NCBI GenBank assembly: GCA_003516705.1
Contig: DPCJ01000113.1
Span: forward strand, 1 to 30,653
Length of the DNA stretch: 30,653 nt
DNA from: Prolixibacteraceae bacterium
GTDB taxonomy: Bacteria > Bacteroidota > Bacteroidia > Bacteroidales > Prolixibacteraceae
Direction of reading: 5' to 3'
In this document: positions 22,609 through 30,653 of the stretch, one piece after another
Layout of the letters: every line of letters starts with the position of its first letter
Numbering within the stretch: position 1 is the first letter of the stretch
Notes under the pieces: generated by a model
What the model saw: the letters and a program-made list of their open reading frames with translations, nothing else
Databases searched by the model: none
Told to the model about the DNA's origin: nothing
Made by a program: the position numbers and the translations under genes

Positions 22609-23421
22609 ATGACAAAAAAAGTAATTCTGATTACAGGGATTTCCTCAGGATTTGGAAAGCAGACAGCTATTTTACTTGCTGAGAGCGGGCACACTGTATA
22701 TGGAACAGTTCGTAAACAAATCGAAACTCCAGGTGGAGTAAATGTTCTGACAATGGATTTATTGGATACTAAATCCATTGAAAAATCGGCTCAGGAAATA
22801 ATTCAGAAAGAAGGCAGAATTGATGTGCTCATCAACAACGCCGGTATGCACACCGGCGGGCCACTTGAAACTCTACCCGATGAATACATCAGAAAACAAT
22901 TCGAAACCAACTTTTTTGGGTTGGTTGAGTTGACAAGACTGGTTTTGCCGGTAATGCGGAAACAGGGAGGCGGTACAATTATCAATATCGGCTCAATTGG
23001 CGGATTGATGGGATTGCCGTTTCAGGGATATTATTCAGCTTCAAAGTTTGCGATTGAAGGTTTCAGCGAAGCGCTGAGAATGGAGGTAAAACAATTCGGA
23101 ATTAAGGTTGTGGTAATCAATCCGGGCGATTTTCATACAAACAATACGGCAAACCGGCGGGGATTTCTGGCTGCAATAAGCGATAATGATGCGTACAGTG
23201 CTCAGTTTATAAAAACGATTTCAGTAATTGAAAAGGACGAGAATAATGGCTGGAATCCCGAAGTTCTTGCGCGTAAAATGGTAAGAATTGTAAACTGCAA
23301 AAATCCACGGCAGCGTTATATTATTGCCTCTTTTGAACAAAAACTGGCAGTTTTCATCAAAAAAATTCTCCCTGAGAAAATATTTGGTAAAATTTTGGAG
23401 AGCCATTATGGTATTAAATAA
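22609..23421 (+). CDS. Short-chain dehydrogenase/reductase, possible 3-ketosphinganine reductase
   Basis: A 270-residue classical SDR: cofactor loop TGISSGFG (9-16), NNAG at 76-79, catalytic Ser129 and Tyr142-x-x-x-Lys146 (YYSASK), and NPGDFHT near 187. The C-terminus (FIKKILPEKIFGKILESHYGIK) is amphipathic and could lie on the membrane. It starts 24 bp after the spt-like stop and is surely co-transcribed. Position suggests it reduces 3-ketodihydrosphingosine to dihydrosphingosine, but the sequence alone only shows an SDR. Confidence 0.85.
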   Translation: MTKKVILITGISSGFGKQTAILLAESGHTVYGTVRKQIETPGGVNVLTMDLLDTKSIEKSAQEIIQKEGRIDVLINNAGMHTGGPLETLPDEYIRKQFETNFFGLVELTRLVLPVMRKQGGGTIINIGSIGGLMGLPFQGYYSASKFAIEGFSEALRMEVKQFGIKVVVINPGDFHTNNTANRRGFLAAISDNDAYSAQFIKTISVIEKDENNGWNPEVLARKMVRIVNCKNPRQRYIIASFEQKLAVFIKKILPEKIFGKILESHYGIK

Positions 23422-23647
23422 ATAAAATTCAGCGGTGGTGAAAGTCTAAAAATTACTACTTCGCTTGTTGACCGATTCAGGCGCGGAATGATGTTAGTTG
23501 ACTACCCATAAATTTTTACATATTAATCCACATTCAAGCTGGAACTTCAATATGCATTTCATTGAATAAAAAGAGGATTTTTTTGCTGTTTAGTTTTTTG
23601 ACAGATTTCCTTAACTTTAAAACTCATTCCTTTGATTTTTAACGTGT

Positions 23648-24421
23648 ATGCAATCCATCTTCAACCAAGGAACTGGCAAATTAATTCTGCTCTTGATTTT
23701 AACAGGGACAATCTTCAAATCCTGTAATCTGGTCGACAATAATGAAAGCGACTTTCCTGATTGGTTCGTCATTGGAAATAGCAAAGAAACCAGTCACAAA
23801 ATATATCAATCACTTCAGGTGAGCACAAGATCTGCCAATTCTCTTTTTGTTGATGTTGATGATGATGGGAAAAATGATTTTGAATTTTATACAGAAAGTA
23901 CAATGTCCGCAGGTTTAGGATATGAAGCGATTATGGAACTGAAATGTCTGAATGAATCATTTTTTGTTAGTTGTAATGAGTTGTACGACTCATTATATCT
24001 GAAAACCGATACTTCGTTTGTGAATGCAGATAACCTTGTAAAAGTTTATATCTGGCGAAAAATTACCTGTGCAAAAATTGATGAGAAATACAAACCTTAT
24101 GCAAAGGAAACAATTTATTATCCAATGAGTTATCTGGCAGGAGATACTTTGTTTTACAATGATTATTTTGTTTCTGATACATTTAAATTGCTTTATAATC
24201 CTCCGGATTATCCTGTTTCTATGTCGGGTGTAAGAAAAAATGATACGATAACCTATAATTCAACGACTCGTGATTACTGTTTTTTATTTCGGTACAGTCC
24301 TGGGATTTTTATCGGATTTAAGAAGAAAGCTGACAAAACAGAATATCTGGGTTGGTTGAAAATAAGTATTCTGGATGATTACAAACTTACTATTCTTGAA
24401 AGTGCAATACAAGAAAAATAA
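23648..24421 (+). CDS. Predicted lipoprotein of unknown function
   Basis: 257 residues. The signal sequence ends TIFKSC with the lipidated Cys at 26. A DVDDDGKNDFEFY stretch (~70) resembles an acidic, Ca-binding-like loop seen in secreted Bacteroidota proteins; the end (PGIFIGFKKKADKTEYLGWLKISILDDYKLTILESAIQ) matches the closing beta strands common in such surface lipoproteins. Internal Cys 99, 107 and 137 may pair. No enzyme motif is seen. It stands alone between a 226-bp gap that shows no clear promoter and a terminator. Confidence 0.8.
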   Translation: MQSIFNQGTGKLILLLILTGTIFKSCNLVDNNESDFPDWFVIGNSKETSHKIYQSLQVSTRSANSLFVDVDDDGKNDFEFYTESTMSAGLGYEAIMELKCLNESFFVSCNELYDSLYLKTDTSFVNADNLVKVYIWRKITCAKIDEKYKPYAKETIYYPMSYLAGDTLFYNDYFVSDTFKLLYNPPDYPVSMSGVRKNDTITYNSTTRDYCFLFRYSPGIFIGFKKKADKTEYLGWLKISILDDYKLTILESAIQEK

Positions 24422-24466
24422 AAGCCTCACGGTTTTCCGGCAGGCTTAAAATATTTGTTTTTTTTT
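24422..24466 (+). terminator. Terminator after the lipoprotein gene
   Basis: AAGCCT-CA-CGG-TTTT-CCG-GC-AGGCTT hairpin (internal mismatch) followed by a T-run at 24458-24466. Confidence 0.65.
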
Positions 24467-24493
24467 CGGTCTTCCGACTCCGGTCTTCCGACT
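24467..24493. repeat. 13-bp direct repeat CGGTCTTCCGACT, two copies
   Basis: Identical at 24467-24479 and 24481-24493 (period 14). Confidence 0.8.
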
Positions 24494-24802
24494 TTCTTAC
24501 ACAAGTTTCACCCCCTTTTCTTCTCCTACTTTTGTAACTGTTGCCAGTTGATTGCGGACATCACATTTGTGATTTTGTAAAATTTCTTAATTTCTCTTAG
24601 TTGTATTACACCTATTGTTATTTGAAATTAAATTGGTGAAAAAATTTGACACTTTATTTTTGATAAAAGTCATCAATGTAGTGAAGAAAATTCAGAAAGT
24701 AGAATTAAATGGTTTGAAAACCTCTGGCTGCCCAATCCTCTAAGAATTTGTTAAATCAATTTCAACTTTCTTTTGTTATTCTTTTAATGATTTAAAAAAA
24801 GA

Positions 24803-24810
24803 TACTTTTG
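24803..24810 (+). promoter_or_regulatory. Possible -7 element for gpmI
   Basis: TACTTTTG fits TAnnTTTG, but no matching TTTG stands at 19-20 bp upstream. Confidence 0.3.
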
Positions 24811-24841
24811 TCAGGAATCAGATTTTTAGAGAGAAAGTATT

Positions 24842-24905
24842 GAGTATCAGTAATCAAAAATCAAGTATCTGATATCCAGTATCGAGTATCAAGTATCAAG
24901 TATCA
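24842..24905. repeat. AGTATCA 7-bp tandem repeat
   Basis: AGTATCG-AGTATCA-AGTATCA-AGTATCA in perfect 7-bp phase at 24878-24905, preceded by degenerate units from 24842. It ends 13 bp before the gpmI ATG and lies over its ribosome-binding region. Confidence 0.85.
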
Positions 24906-24918
24906 AAATAAAAACAAA

Positions 24919-26448
24919 ATGGCAAATATTCAGAAGACATTATTAATGATTCTCGACGGATGGGGAATCGGCGACGGCTCAAAAAACGATATCGTGGCAA
25001 CCGCACCAACACCTTTTATCGATTCACTCATGGAAAAATATCCGCACTCGCAACTGATGGCCTGCGGCGAAGATGTGGGTTTGCCCGAAGGACAGATGGG
25101 TAACTCCGAAGTGGGTCACCTCACCATTGGCGCCGGCCGAATTTTATACCAGGACATGGTAAAAATCACCAAAGCCATCCGCGACAAATCGTTGTGGACT
25201 AACCCGCAGATTGCAAAGGCTTACAACTACGCAAAAGAGAATAACAAAAAAGTTCATCTCATCGGGCTGATTGGCCCCGGCGGTGTACACGCGCTGAGCA
25301 CACACATGGTGGCGCTTTGCCAGATTGCCACCGATATGGGACTTGAAAAAGTTTTCGTTCACGGATTAATGGATGGCCGCGATACCGACCCGCGTTCGGG
25401 CTACGGATTTCTGGAAACCGACCTCGAAGCGCTGAAAAGTACCAACGGAAAATTTGCGTCCATCATTGGCCGCTATTTTGGCATGGACCGCGATAAAAAT
25501 TACGACCGATTGAAACTGGCGTATGATTTATATACTCACGGGAAAGGCGAAAAATCGACAGATTTGCTGGCAACCGTTCAGAAATCATACGATGCCGGTG
25601 TTACCGACGAGTTCATAAAACCGATTGTAATGGTTGATGAAAGCGGCAATCCGCTGGGTTTGATTGAAGAAAACGATGTGGTAATCTGCTTTAACTTCCG
25701 TACCGACCGTTTGCGCCAGACAACCATCGCCTTTACCCAGAAGGATCTGCCCGAATTCGGAATGCATAAAATGAATCTGCAGTGGTACACCATGACCAAC
25801 TACAAAGCTGATTTCAAAGGAATCAATGTGATTTTCGACAAAGACAACATCACCAACACGATGGGAGAAGTAGTTGCAAAAGCAGGTTTGAAACAAATCC
25901 GTATTGCCGAAACCGAAAAATATGCCCACGTAACTTTCTTTTTCAGCGGTGGCCGCGAAGATGAATTCCCCGGCGAATCGCGCTTGTTGGTGCAATCGCC
26001 AAAAGTGCCAACCTACGATTTGCAGCCCGAAATGTCGGCACCCGGAATCCGCGATGCCATTGTTCCGAAGCTGCGTAACGGCGAGGCCGATTTTGTTTGC
26101 CTCAATTTTGCCAACGGTGATATGGTAGGCCATACAGGTGTTTACGAAGCCATTTACAAGGCAGTGATGACAGTTGACAGTTGCACAAAAGATGTGGTGG
26201 AAGCTGCACTCGAAGGTGGATACAACATCATGATTATTGCCGATCACGGAAATGCCGACAATGCAGTAAACGAAGACGGCTCAGAAAACACAGCCCACTC
26301 ACTCAACCCGGTTCCGTGTATTTTTGTAAGTGATAAAAAGGGAATTCATATTGAAAACGGAATTCTTGCTGATGTGGCTCCAACGCTGCTGAACGTGATG
26401 GGCCTGGAAGTTCCGGCAGACATGACCGGAAAAAATTTAATAAAATAG
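24919..26448 (+). CDS. gpmI: 2,3-bisphosphoglycerate-independent phosphoglycerate mutase
   Basis: 509 residues, usual length. Interconverts 3- and 2-phosphoglycerate in glycolysis, cytosolic, metal-dependent. Visible sites: metal Asp13 in LMILDGWG, phospho-acceptor Ser63 in GQMGNSEVGH, HGLMDGRDTDPRSG, the GRYFGMDRDKNYDR substrate segment, CFNFRTDRLRQ, FANGDMVGHTG and the closing ADHGNADNA plus HSLNPVPCIFV metal site. Monocistronic with an unusual tandem-repeat leader. A hairpin repeat lies 12 bp downstream. Confidence 0.98.
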   Translation: MANIQKTLLMILDGWGIGDGSKNDIVATAPTPFIDSLMEKYPHSQLMACGEDVGLPEGQMGNSEVGHLTIGAGRILYQDMVKITKAIRDKSLWTNPQIAKAYNYAKENNKKVHLIGLIGPGGVHALSTHMVALCQIATDMGLEKVFVHGLMDGRDTDPRSGYGFLETDLEALKSTNGKFASIIGRYFGMDRDKNYDRLKLAYDLYTHGKGEKSTDLLATVQKSYDAGVTDEFIKPIVMVDESGNPLGLIEENDVVICFNFRTDRLRQTTIAFTQKDLPEFGMHKMNLQWYTMTNYKADFKGINVIFDKDNITNTMGEVVAKAGLKQIRIAETEKYAHVTFFFSGGREDEFPGESRLLVQSPKVPTYDLQPEMSAPGIRDAIVPKLRNGEADFVCLNFANGDMVGHTGVYEAIYKAVMTVDSCTKDVVEAALEGGYNIMIIADHGNADNAVNEDGSENTAHSLNPVPCIFVSDKKGIHIENGILADVAPTLLNVMGLEVPADMTGKNLIK

Positions 26449-26460
26449 ACCATTCGGATT

Positions 26461-26517
26461 GTCATTCCGAACGCAGTGAGGAATCTGTTACAGATCTCTC
26501 ACTGCGCTCGAGATGAC
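26461..26517. repeat. Dispersed GTCATTCCGAA-type hairpin repeat, copy 2
   Basis: Begins GTCATTCCGAACGCAGTGAG and ends CTCACTGCGCTCGAGATGAC; outer GTCAT/ATGAC and inner GCAGTGAG/CTCACTGC arms pair. Related to 2237-2301 through GTCATTCCGAAC and GGAATCTGTT. It lies between gpmI and the DUF3109 gene. Confidence 0.8.
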
Positions 26518-26536
26518 ATTTTCATAACAAAAATTT

Positions 26537-27112
26537 ATGATTGAAATTGGCCGTACCATTATCAGCCGCGATATTTTTGAAGAGCATTTTCTGTGCGATT
26601 TGCTCAAATGCAAAGGCGCCTGTTGTATTGAAGGCGACTCGGGCGCGCCGTTAACCAAAGAGGAAGCGCAAACTATCGAAACCGAATTTCCGGCTTTCAG
26701 CGAATTTTTGTCGGGGAAACACATACACGAAATCGAAAAGCAGGGATTTTCTGTGATTGACAGCGACGGCGATTTGGTTACCCCGCTTATCAACAACCGG
26801 CAGTGTGTTTACACTTACACCGACGAAAGGGGCATTCTGAAATGCGCCATCGAAAAAGCATTTTTTGAAGGAAAAACCACTTTCAGAAAACCGGTTTCAT
26901 GTCATCTTTTCCCCATCCGGATTACAGAATACAAACGGTACGATGCTGTGAATTACCAGGAACTGGACATCTGTAAGCCAGGAAAAGCATGTGGCCGGTC
27001 GGCACAACTGCCGCTGTATCAATTTCTGAAAGAACCACTTATCCGAAAATATGGTGAGGAGTGGTACAATGAAGTTGAGGTTGCTGCTGAATACCTTGAA
27101 AAATCCCGCTGA
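26537..27112 (+). CDS. DUF3109-family cysteine-rich protein
   Basis: 191 residues, of the DUF3109 family common in Bacteroidota. Cysteines come in clusters: CDLLKCKGACC (20-30), RQCVYTY, ILKCAIEKAFF, KPVSCHLFPIRI and DICKPGKACG, the pattern of a metal- or Fe-S-binding protein of the CxxxCxxC (YkgJ-like) kind. No signal peptide. Function unknown. It follows gpmI across a hairpin repeat, and its stop is only three bases from the stop of the convergent sulfatase gene, so the two transcripts must overlap at their ends. Confidence 0.9.
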   Translation: MIEIGRTIISRDIFEEHFLCDLLKCKGACCIEGDSGAPLTKEEAQTIETEFPAFSEFLSGKHIHEIEKQGFSVIDSDGDLVTPLINNRQCVYTYTDERGILKCAIEKAFFEGKTTFRKPVSCHLFPIRITEYKRYDAVNYQELDICKPGKACGRSAQLPLYQFLKEPLIRKYGEEWYNEVEVAAEYLEKSR

Positions 27113-27115
27113 CTT

Positions 27116-28999
27116 TTACCAGTTGAATTTCACCCCGTATTTATCGGGTTCGAGTTTCCATTTTTCGAAAAGCCATTTTGCCATACGCATGTCGTACAAT
27201 TCGCGGGTTGCAGTTGGGCTATTCTGTGCAAGTTCAATCACCGCCATTTGTATTTCGGGCGAAGCATCGTTTACAAGGTCAATGGTGTTGAGTGCAAAAC
27301 AACGGGCCATTTCGTTGCCGTTTGTTAAAACAGCAACCAGCGATTTTACTGCTGCTGGTCGTTCTCCTAAATTGTACAAAGCTTCAGCTGCAACAGTGGA
27401 CACACTCAACGACGAATCATTCAACGCCGCCGTCAAATCGGGTTTGGCAGCAGCAGCATTTTCTCCCAATATCAGCAAACCTGTAGCGCCCCAGTAGCGA
27501 ATAGCGCTCTCATTGCTTTTAAGATAACTTTTCAGTTTTTCAATATTTTCAACATTTCCCAAAGTGGCTGTTTCGGCAGCATCAATAATGGCCGGTAAAT
27601 CAACATTTCCGTTGCGCATAAAGTCGTAAATTGGTGTTTCGCCCACGCGTTCAATGCGGTCGGCTTCAGGCAAAAAACCTGTGTCCAAGATTTTCAGCAA
27701 ATGGTCGCGGTTGGCTTTTCTCATTCGTTCAAGCACTTCCTTGTATTCCGAATTCCCGGCCAGGTTGTTGATTTCCCACGGGTCGGTTTCAACATCATAC
27801 AATTCTTCGGCTGTTTTGGTTTTCCAAAAGGCACTTTGAACCTCATTGCACTCGCCGCGTAAAAATGCCTTTTCCCACGAATCCACAGAAGGGGCTTTCC
27901 AGAGATATTCAAGATGTTGTCCATGCGAACGGTGTGACATATAATTTCTTATATAACGGAATTTTTTGTCGCGTACAGCCCGGCTCATGTCATAACGTTC
28001 GTCCATTCTTCCCCTGAAAAGATAAACATATTCAGGATCCCTGGCTTTTTGTTTTCCTATAAAAGCACTTCCCTGCAGGTATTCTGGCACCGGAACTCCT
28101 GCAATACTGAGTAATGTGGGCACCAAATCAATCCAACTAATGAGGCGGTCAACTTTTGAACCTGGTTTTTCTGACGGGAACAGGTGCTTATATTTTTCAG
28201 GAATTCGTATGATAAACGGTACCCGCGTACCGGTATCGTAAAGATATCTTTTGCTGCGGGCAATTACACCACCATGGTCGCTGTAATAAAAAACGATGGT
28301 GTTTTCAGCCAACCCTGCTTCGTCAAGTTCTTTCAGTTTTTCGCCCACCCAGGTATCAAGGTTCTCCACTTTGTCATAATACTGCGCCCAGTCGTGTTTC
28401 ATTTCGGGTGTTGCCGGGTGGTACGGAGGAAGCGGCACATTTTCGGGGCGGTGCCGGAGCAGGCTGTCAGGCGTTGATTTATGCAGGCAACTCTCGTGCG
28501 AAATTGTACAATTGAATACGGCAAAAAAAGGTTTTCCTTCCGGGCGGTTTTTGTAATGGGCTTTGTTGCTGCAGTCGTCCCAAATGCTTTTGTCATCAAA
28601 ATTGCCAAGGTTGTAATCGGTTTTTACATTGTTGGTGCAGTAGTAGCCGACCTGCCGCAAATATTCAGGATAGGTTTTCACCATATCCGATTTCGAGTAA
28701 AAACTGCGCATGTGTTCGTTTCCGCCCGAACAGGCGTAAACCCCGGTCAGAATTGTGTTGCGTGTTGGTGCGCACACAGGAGTATTGGCAAAAGCGCGGG
28801 TGTAAAGAAATCCTTCAGCTGCCAGCTTATCAAGATTGGGTGTTGTGGCAAATGTATCACCGTAACATCCTAAAAGCGGGCTGTTATCTTCGCTGGTGAG
28901 CCACAAAATGTTTGGTAGTTCTGTGTTTTCTTTTTTTGAACAGGCTGACAGAGAAAGAACGAAAATCAACAAAACAGGGATCTGTCGGAATGACTTCAT
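27116..28999 (-). CDS. Sulfatase lipoprotein with C-terminal HEAT-like repeats
   Basis: 627 residues. The signal ends LSLSAC with lipidated Cys20, so it is anchored to a membrane facing the periplasm or the surface. The sulfatase domain covers ~28-440: ILWLTSEDNS with Asp38 near the metal site, CAPTR at 76-80 where Cys76 becomes formylglycine by a separate maturase, and FYYSDHGG (~235). It resembles heparan/N-sulfoglucosamine-type sulfatases that desulfate polysaccharides. From ~480 to 600 come HEAT-like helical pairs (AIRYWGATGLLILGE, VSTVAAEALYNLGE, MARCFALNTIDLVND), probably binding surfaces. No anSME maturase or other polysaccharide genes are in the window. Confidence 0.93.
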   Translation of the reverse strand: MKSFRQIPVLLIFVLSLSACSKKENTELPNILWLTSEDNSPLLGCYGDTFATTPNLDKLAAEGFLYTRAFANTPVCAPTRNTILTGVYACSGGNEHMRSFYSKSDMVKTYPEYLRQVGYYCTNNVKTDYNLGNFDDKSIWDDCSNKAHYKNRPEGKPFFAVFNCTISHESCLHKSTPDSLLRHRPENVPLPPYHPATPEMKHDWAQYYDKVENLDTWVGEKLKELDEAGLAENTIVFYYSDHGGVIARSKRYLYDTGTRVPFIIRIPEKYKHLFPSEKPGSKVDRLISWIDLVPTLLSIAGVPVPEYLQGSAFIGKQKARDPEYVYLFRGRMDERYDMSRAVRDKKFRYIRNYMSHRSHGQHLEYLWKAPSVDSWEKAFLRGECNEVQSAFWKTKTAEELYDVETDPWEINNLAGNSEYKEVLERMRKANRDHLLKILDTGFLPEADRIERVGETPIYDFMRNGNVDLPAIIDAAETATLGNVENIEKLKSYLKSNESAIRYWGATGLLILGENAAAAKPDLTAALNDSSLSVSTVAAEALYNLGERPAAVKSLVAVLTNGNEMARCFALNTIDLVNDASPEIQMAVIELAQNSPTATRELYDMRMAKWLFEKWKLEPDKYGVKFNW

Positions 29000-29063
29000 A
29001 ATGGTTTAGTTTAGTTGTGAAAAGTATTGAATCCGAATTTCAACCAGCTGATGGACAATTGTT

Positions 29064-29453
29064 TCAGGCCATCAGCTCCACCCGGTTTCCGTCGGGGTCG
29101 AGCACAATGCTTTCGTAGTTGCCGTCGCCGGTGGTACGTGGCTCGCCAATCACCTTAAATCCATCTTTCCGGAGAATTTCGGTAAGTTGGTTCACCCTGT
29201 CTTTCGAACCCACATTAATAGCAAAATGAATCAACCCAAGATATTGCTTGATGATATCGTTTTTCGAAGCCGGAATACGCGGCATTTCCATTATCTCGAT
29301 GCGGCATTCACCATCGAACGTAAGAAAATACGAGCGAAATTCTTTTGAATGATTGTAATATATTTCGGAACTCGATGCGTCGAAATACCTGATGTAAAAG
29401 TTGCATAACCCCTCAAGGTTACTGGTCCAAATGGCAATGTGATCAATTTTCAT
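29064..29453 (-). CDS. VOC-family (glyoxalase-like) protein
   Basis: 129 residues with two beta-alpha-beta-beta-beta modules. Metal ligands expected in the family are visible: His5 (IDHIAIWT), Glu53 (CRIEIME), His76 (LIHFAINV) and Glu126 (NRVELMA). Probably a metal-dependent small-molecule lyase, isomerase or dioxygenase; substrate unknown. Soluble. It sits between the sulfatase and an HD hydrolase on the same strand with gaps of 64 and ~50 bp. Confidence 0.9.
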   Translation of the reverse strand: MKIDHIAIWTSNLEGLCNFYIRYFDASSSEIYYNHSKEFRSYFLTFDGECRIEIMEMPRIPASKNDIIKQYLGLIHFAINVGSKDRVNQLTEILRKDGFKVIGEPRTTGDGNYESIVLDPDGNRVELMA

Positions 29454-29504
29454 ATCGAAATAGCTTTAAAAACCAGTTAAAAGAAAAACACCTGAAGATA
29501 ATCT

Positions 29505-30158
29505 TTATTTGTCACCTTCCCACTCAGCAAAAAACTGCTTTAAAAACGTTTCCATAAAAATATGCCGATTTTTTGCTATTTCAATGGCTGTGGCTGTATT
29601 TAAAGAATTTTTTAACAAAAGCAGTTTTTCGTAAAAATGATTGATGGTGGGTGCAGTGTTGTTTTTGTAGCTTTCAAAATCAGTATGCATTACCGGATTT
29701 ATGTCGGGGTGATAAATCGGGCGTGATTTGTGTCCACCGTAAGCAAAAGTACGAGCCACCCCTATTGCGCCAATGGCATCAAGCCTGTCGGCATCCTGAA
29801 CAATTCTGGCTTCAATGGTAGTGGCTTTGTTTTCAACCCCGGCACCCTTAAACGAAACCTGTGCAATAATTTTGAGTATGCTTTCAGCCTGCAAATTATC
29901 GACATTAATGTTTTTCAGCCATTTTGCTGTTTTCGATTCATTTTCTGAATTCAGTTTCCAGTCATCCAAATCGTGAAGCAGCGCCGCCATTTCAATCAGA
30001 AATAAGTTGCCACCCTCTTTTTCTGCCAGTTTCAGCGCCATGTTTCGTACCCGGTGAATGTGCCACCAGTCATGTCCGCTGCCTTCGTTTTCGAAATAAA
30101 TGCGTATATAATTTTCGGTGCTTTTCAGCAATTTGTTTTCAAATGGTTCGAACGGCAT
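29505..30158 (-). CDS. HD-domain phosphohydrolase, YedJ-like
   Basis: 217 residues from the ATG at 30158; an in-frame TTG at 30173 would add five. Motifs: SGHDWWHIHRV, then LLHDLDDWK (HD pair), and QDADRLDAIGAIGVARTFAYGG, the signature of YedJ-like metal-dependent hydrolases, which act on nucleotides or other phosphate esters. The C-terminal helices (YEKLLLLKNSLNTATAIEIAKNRH) are also typical. No signal peptide. Substrate not known. Confidence 0.92.
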   Translation of the reverse strand: MPFEPFENKLLKSTENYIRIYFENEGSGHDWWHIHRVRNMALKLAEKEGGNLFLIEMAALLHDLDDWKLNSENESKTAKWLKNINVDNLQAESILKIIAQVSFKGAGVENKATTIEARIVQDADRLDAIGAIGVARTFAYGGHKSRPIYHPDINPVMHTDFESYKNNTAPTINHFYEKLLLLKNSLNTATAIEIAKNRHIFMETFLKQFFAEWEGDK

Positions 30159-30310
30159 GTCTAAAAATTTCAAAATTGGGTTTTGCCGAAAGTATAAAAA
30201 AAGTTAACGGGAGTAACTGTAAAATCTGAAAGAATTTAATTCCAGCAAGTTACAGTGTGTGTGAATTGAAGATACCTGTATGACCAAAGAAGGACAGATT
30301 AATTTTTTAT

Positions 30311-30318
30311 TACATTTG
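30311..30318 (+). promoter_or_regulatory. Possible -7 element for the AMP-binding gene
   Basis: TACATTTG fits TAnnTTTG, 59 bp before the ATG; no convincing -33 box. Confidence 0.35.
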
Positions 30319-30376
30319 GCGCCGTGAACAAAAAGTTTTAAGGCTTTGTTTATCTGTGCATTAAATATTGAAATTG

Positions 30377-30653
30377 ATGAATAATAACGTAAATTCAAAA
30401 CTCACAATCCCCGATTTGATGAAAGAGTCAGTAGAAAAATATGCCGACAAAAATTCACTGATTTTTGTGGGCGAAAAGGAATATACTTATCGTGAATTGG
30501 GCGCCGATATAGAAAAAGTGGCATCCCTGCTTTCTGTTCTTGGTATTGAAAAGGGCGACAAAGTTGCCATTTTAAGTACCAACATGCCCAACTGGGGAGT
30601 TTCGTTTTTTGCCATTTCGGTACTTGGAGCTGTTGCGGTACCTATTCTCCCCG
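30377..30653 (+). CDS. AMP-binding (acyl-CoA ligase-like) enzyme, 3' truncated
   Basis: Only the first ~92 residues are inside the window. They read as the N-terminus of an acyl-adenylate enzyme: LTIPDLMKESVEKYADKNSLIF, EYTYRELGADIEKVASLL, GIEKGDKVAILSTNMPNWGVSFFAI and LGAVAVPILP. This matches long-chain fatty-acid CoA ligases in style. The ATP and AMP loops lie beyond the window end, so substrate class cannot be settled. Start chosen as the ATG at 30377. Confidence 0.88.
   Translation, partial: MNNNVNSKLTIPDLMKESVEKYADKNSLIFVGEKEYTYRELGADIEKVASLLSVLGIEKGDKVAILSTNMPNWGVSFFAISVLGAVAVPILP

Larger units (their letters stand above)
24422..24918. other. 497-bp intergenic region before gpmI
   Basis: No gene is seen. 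It contains the terminator, a 13-bp direct repeat (24467-24493), an A+T-rich stretch without features, a possible -7 element TACTTTTG (24803-24810) and an AGTATCA tandem repeat (24842-24905) next to the start codon. Confidence 0.6.

Noticed and set aside
24842..24905. CRISPR-like array
   Set aside because: Units are 7 bp with no spacers; a simple tandem repeat.
25585..26247. 220-codon minus-strand frame inside gpmI
   Set aside because: Shadow frame; gpmI motifs are intact on the other strand.

Overview
The window reads as chromosomal DNA of a Bacteroidota bacterium, probably from the marine or anaerobic Marinilabiliales/Prolixibacteraceae side. Supporting signs are a SusC/OMP-type TonB-dependent receptor, a BlaI/BlaR1-like pair carrying SusC-like plug segments, LytS/LytTR signalling, DUF4369-TlpA lipoproteins, a sulfatase, Tat-exported Gfo/Idh/MocA oxidoreductases, a DUF3109 protein, a sphingolipid-type serine palmitoyltransferase, and several promoters of the TTTG-N19/20-TAnnTTTG type. 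The species assignment is inference.

Layout. 1-1952: 3' part of an outer-membrane beta-barrel receptor. 2176-4667: blaI-like repressor and blaR1-like membrane protease/sensor behind two dyad operators. 4680-4897: scar holding a decayed 3' end of a LytS-type kinase, a palindrome and a copy of a dispersed repeat. 4923-7528: an IS1595-family transposon with 27-bp terminal inverted repeats and an 8-bp target duplication; besides its transposase it carries a P63C-domain gene and a one-TM protein gene. 7540-13640: a two-component locus made of a kinase with a TlpA-like periplasmic sensor (7766-10915), a GxxExxY gene bracketed by inverted-repeat elements (11049-11426), a LytTR regulator (11529-12275), a TlpA-like lipoprotein (12452-13576) and a scar resembling the regulator. 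The kinase gene contains an in-frame palindromic repeat also found in the 4680 scar.

13734-14267: AhpC-type peroxiredoxin on the minus strand. 14596-21294: two paralogous Tat-exported oxidoreductases on the plus strand, flanking five minus-strand genes for exported or membrane proteins (TM2 protein, LolA-like protein, YidD-domain protein, two related TPR proteins). 21370-23421: serine palmitoyltransferase and a short-chain reductase, plausibly the first two steps of sphingolipid synthesis. 23648-24421: unknown lipoprotein. 24919-26448: gpmI. 26537-27112: DUF3109 protein, convergent with a sulfatase-HEAT lipoprotein (27116-28999). Then a VOC protein, an HD hydrolase, and the start of an AMP-binding ligase cut by the window end.

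The most notable structures are the passenger-carrying IS1595 transposon, the protein-coding palindrome in the kinase with its scar copy, the GxxExxY cassette splitting a kinase from its regulator, and the exported YidD/TM2/LolA-like/TPR module. No rRNA, tRNA or CRISPR array was recognised.
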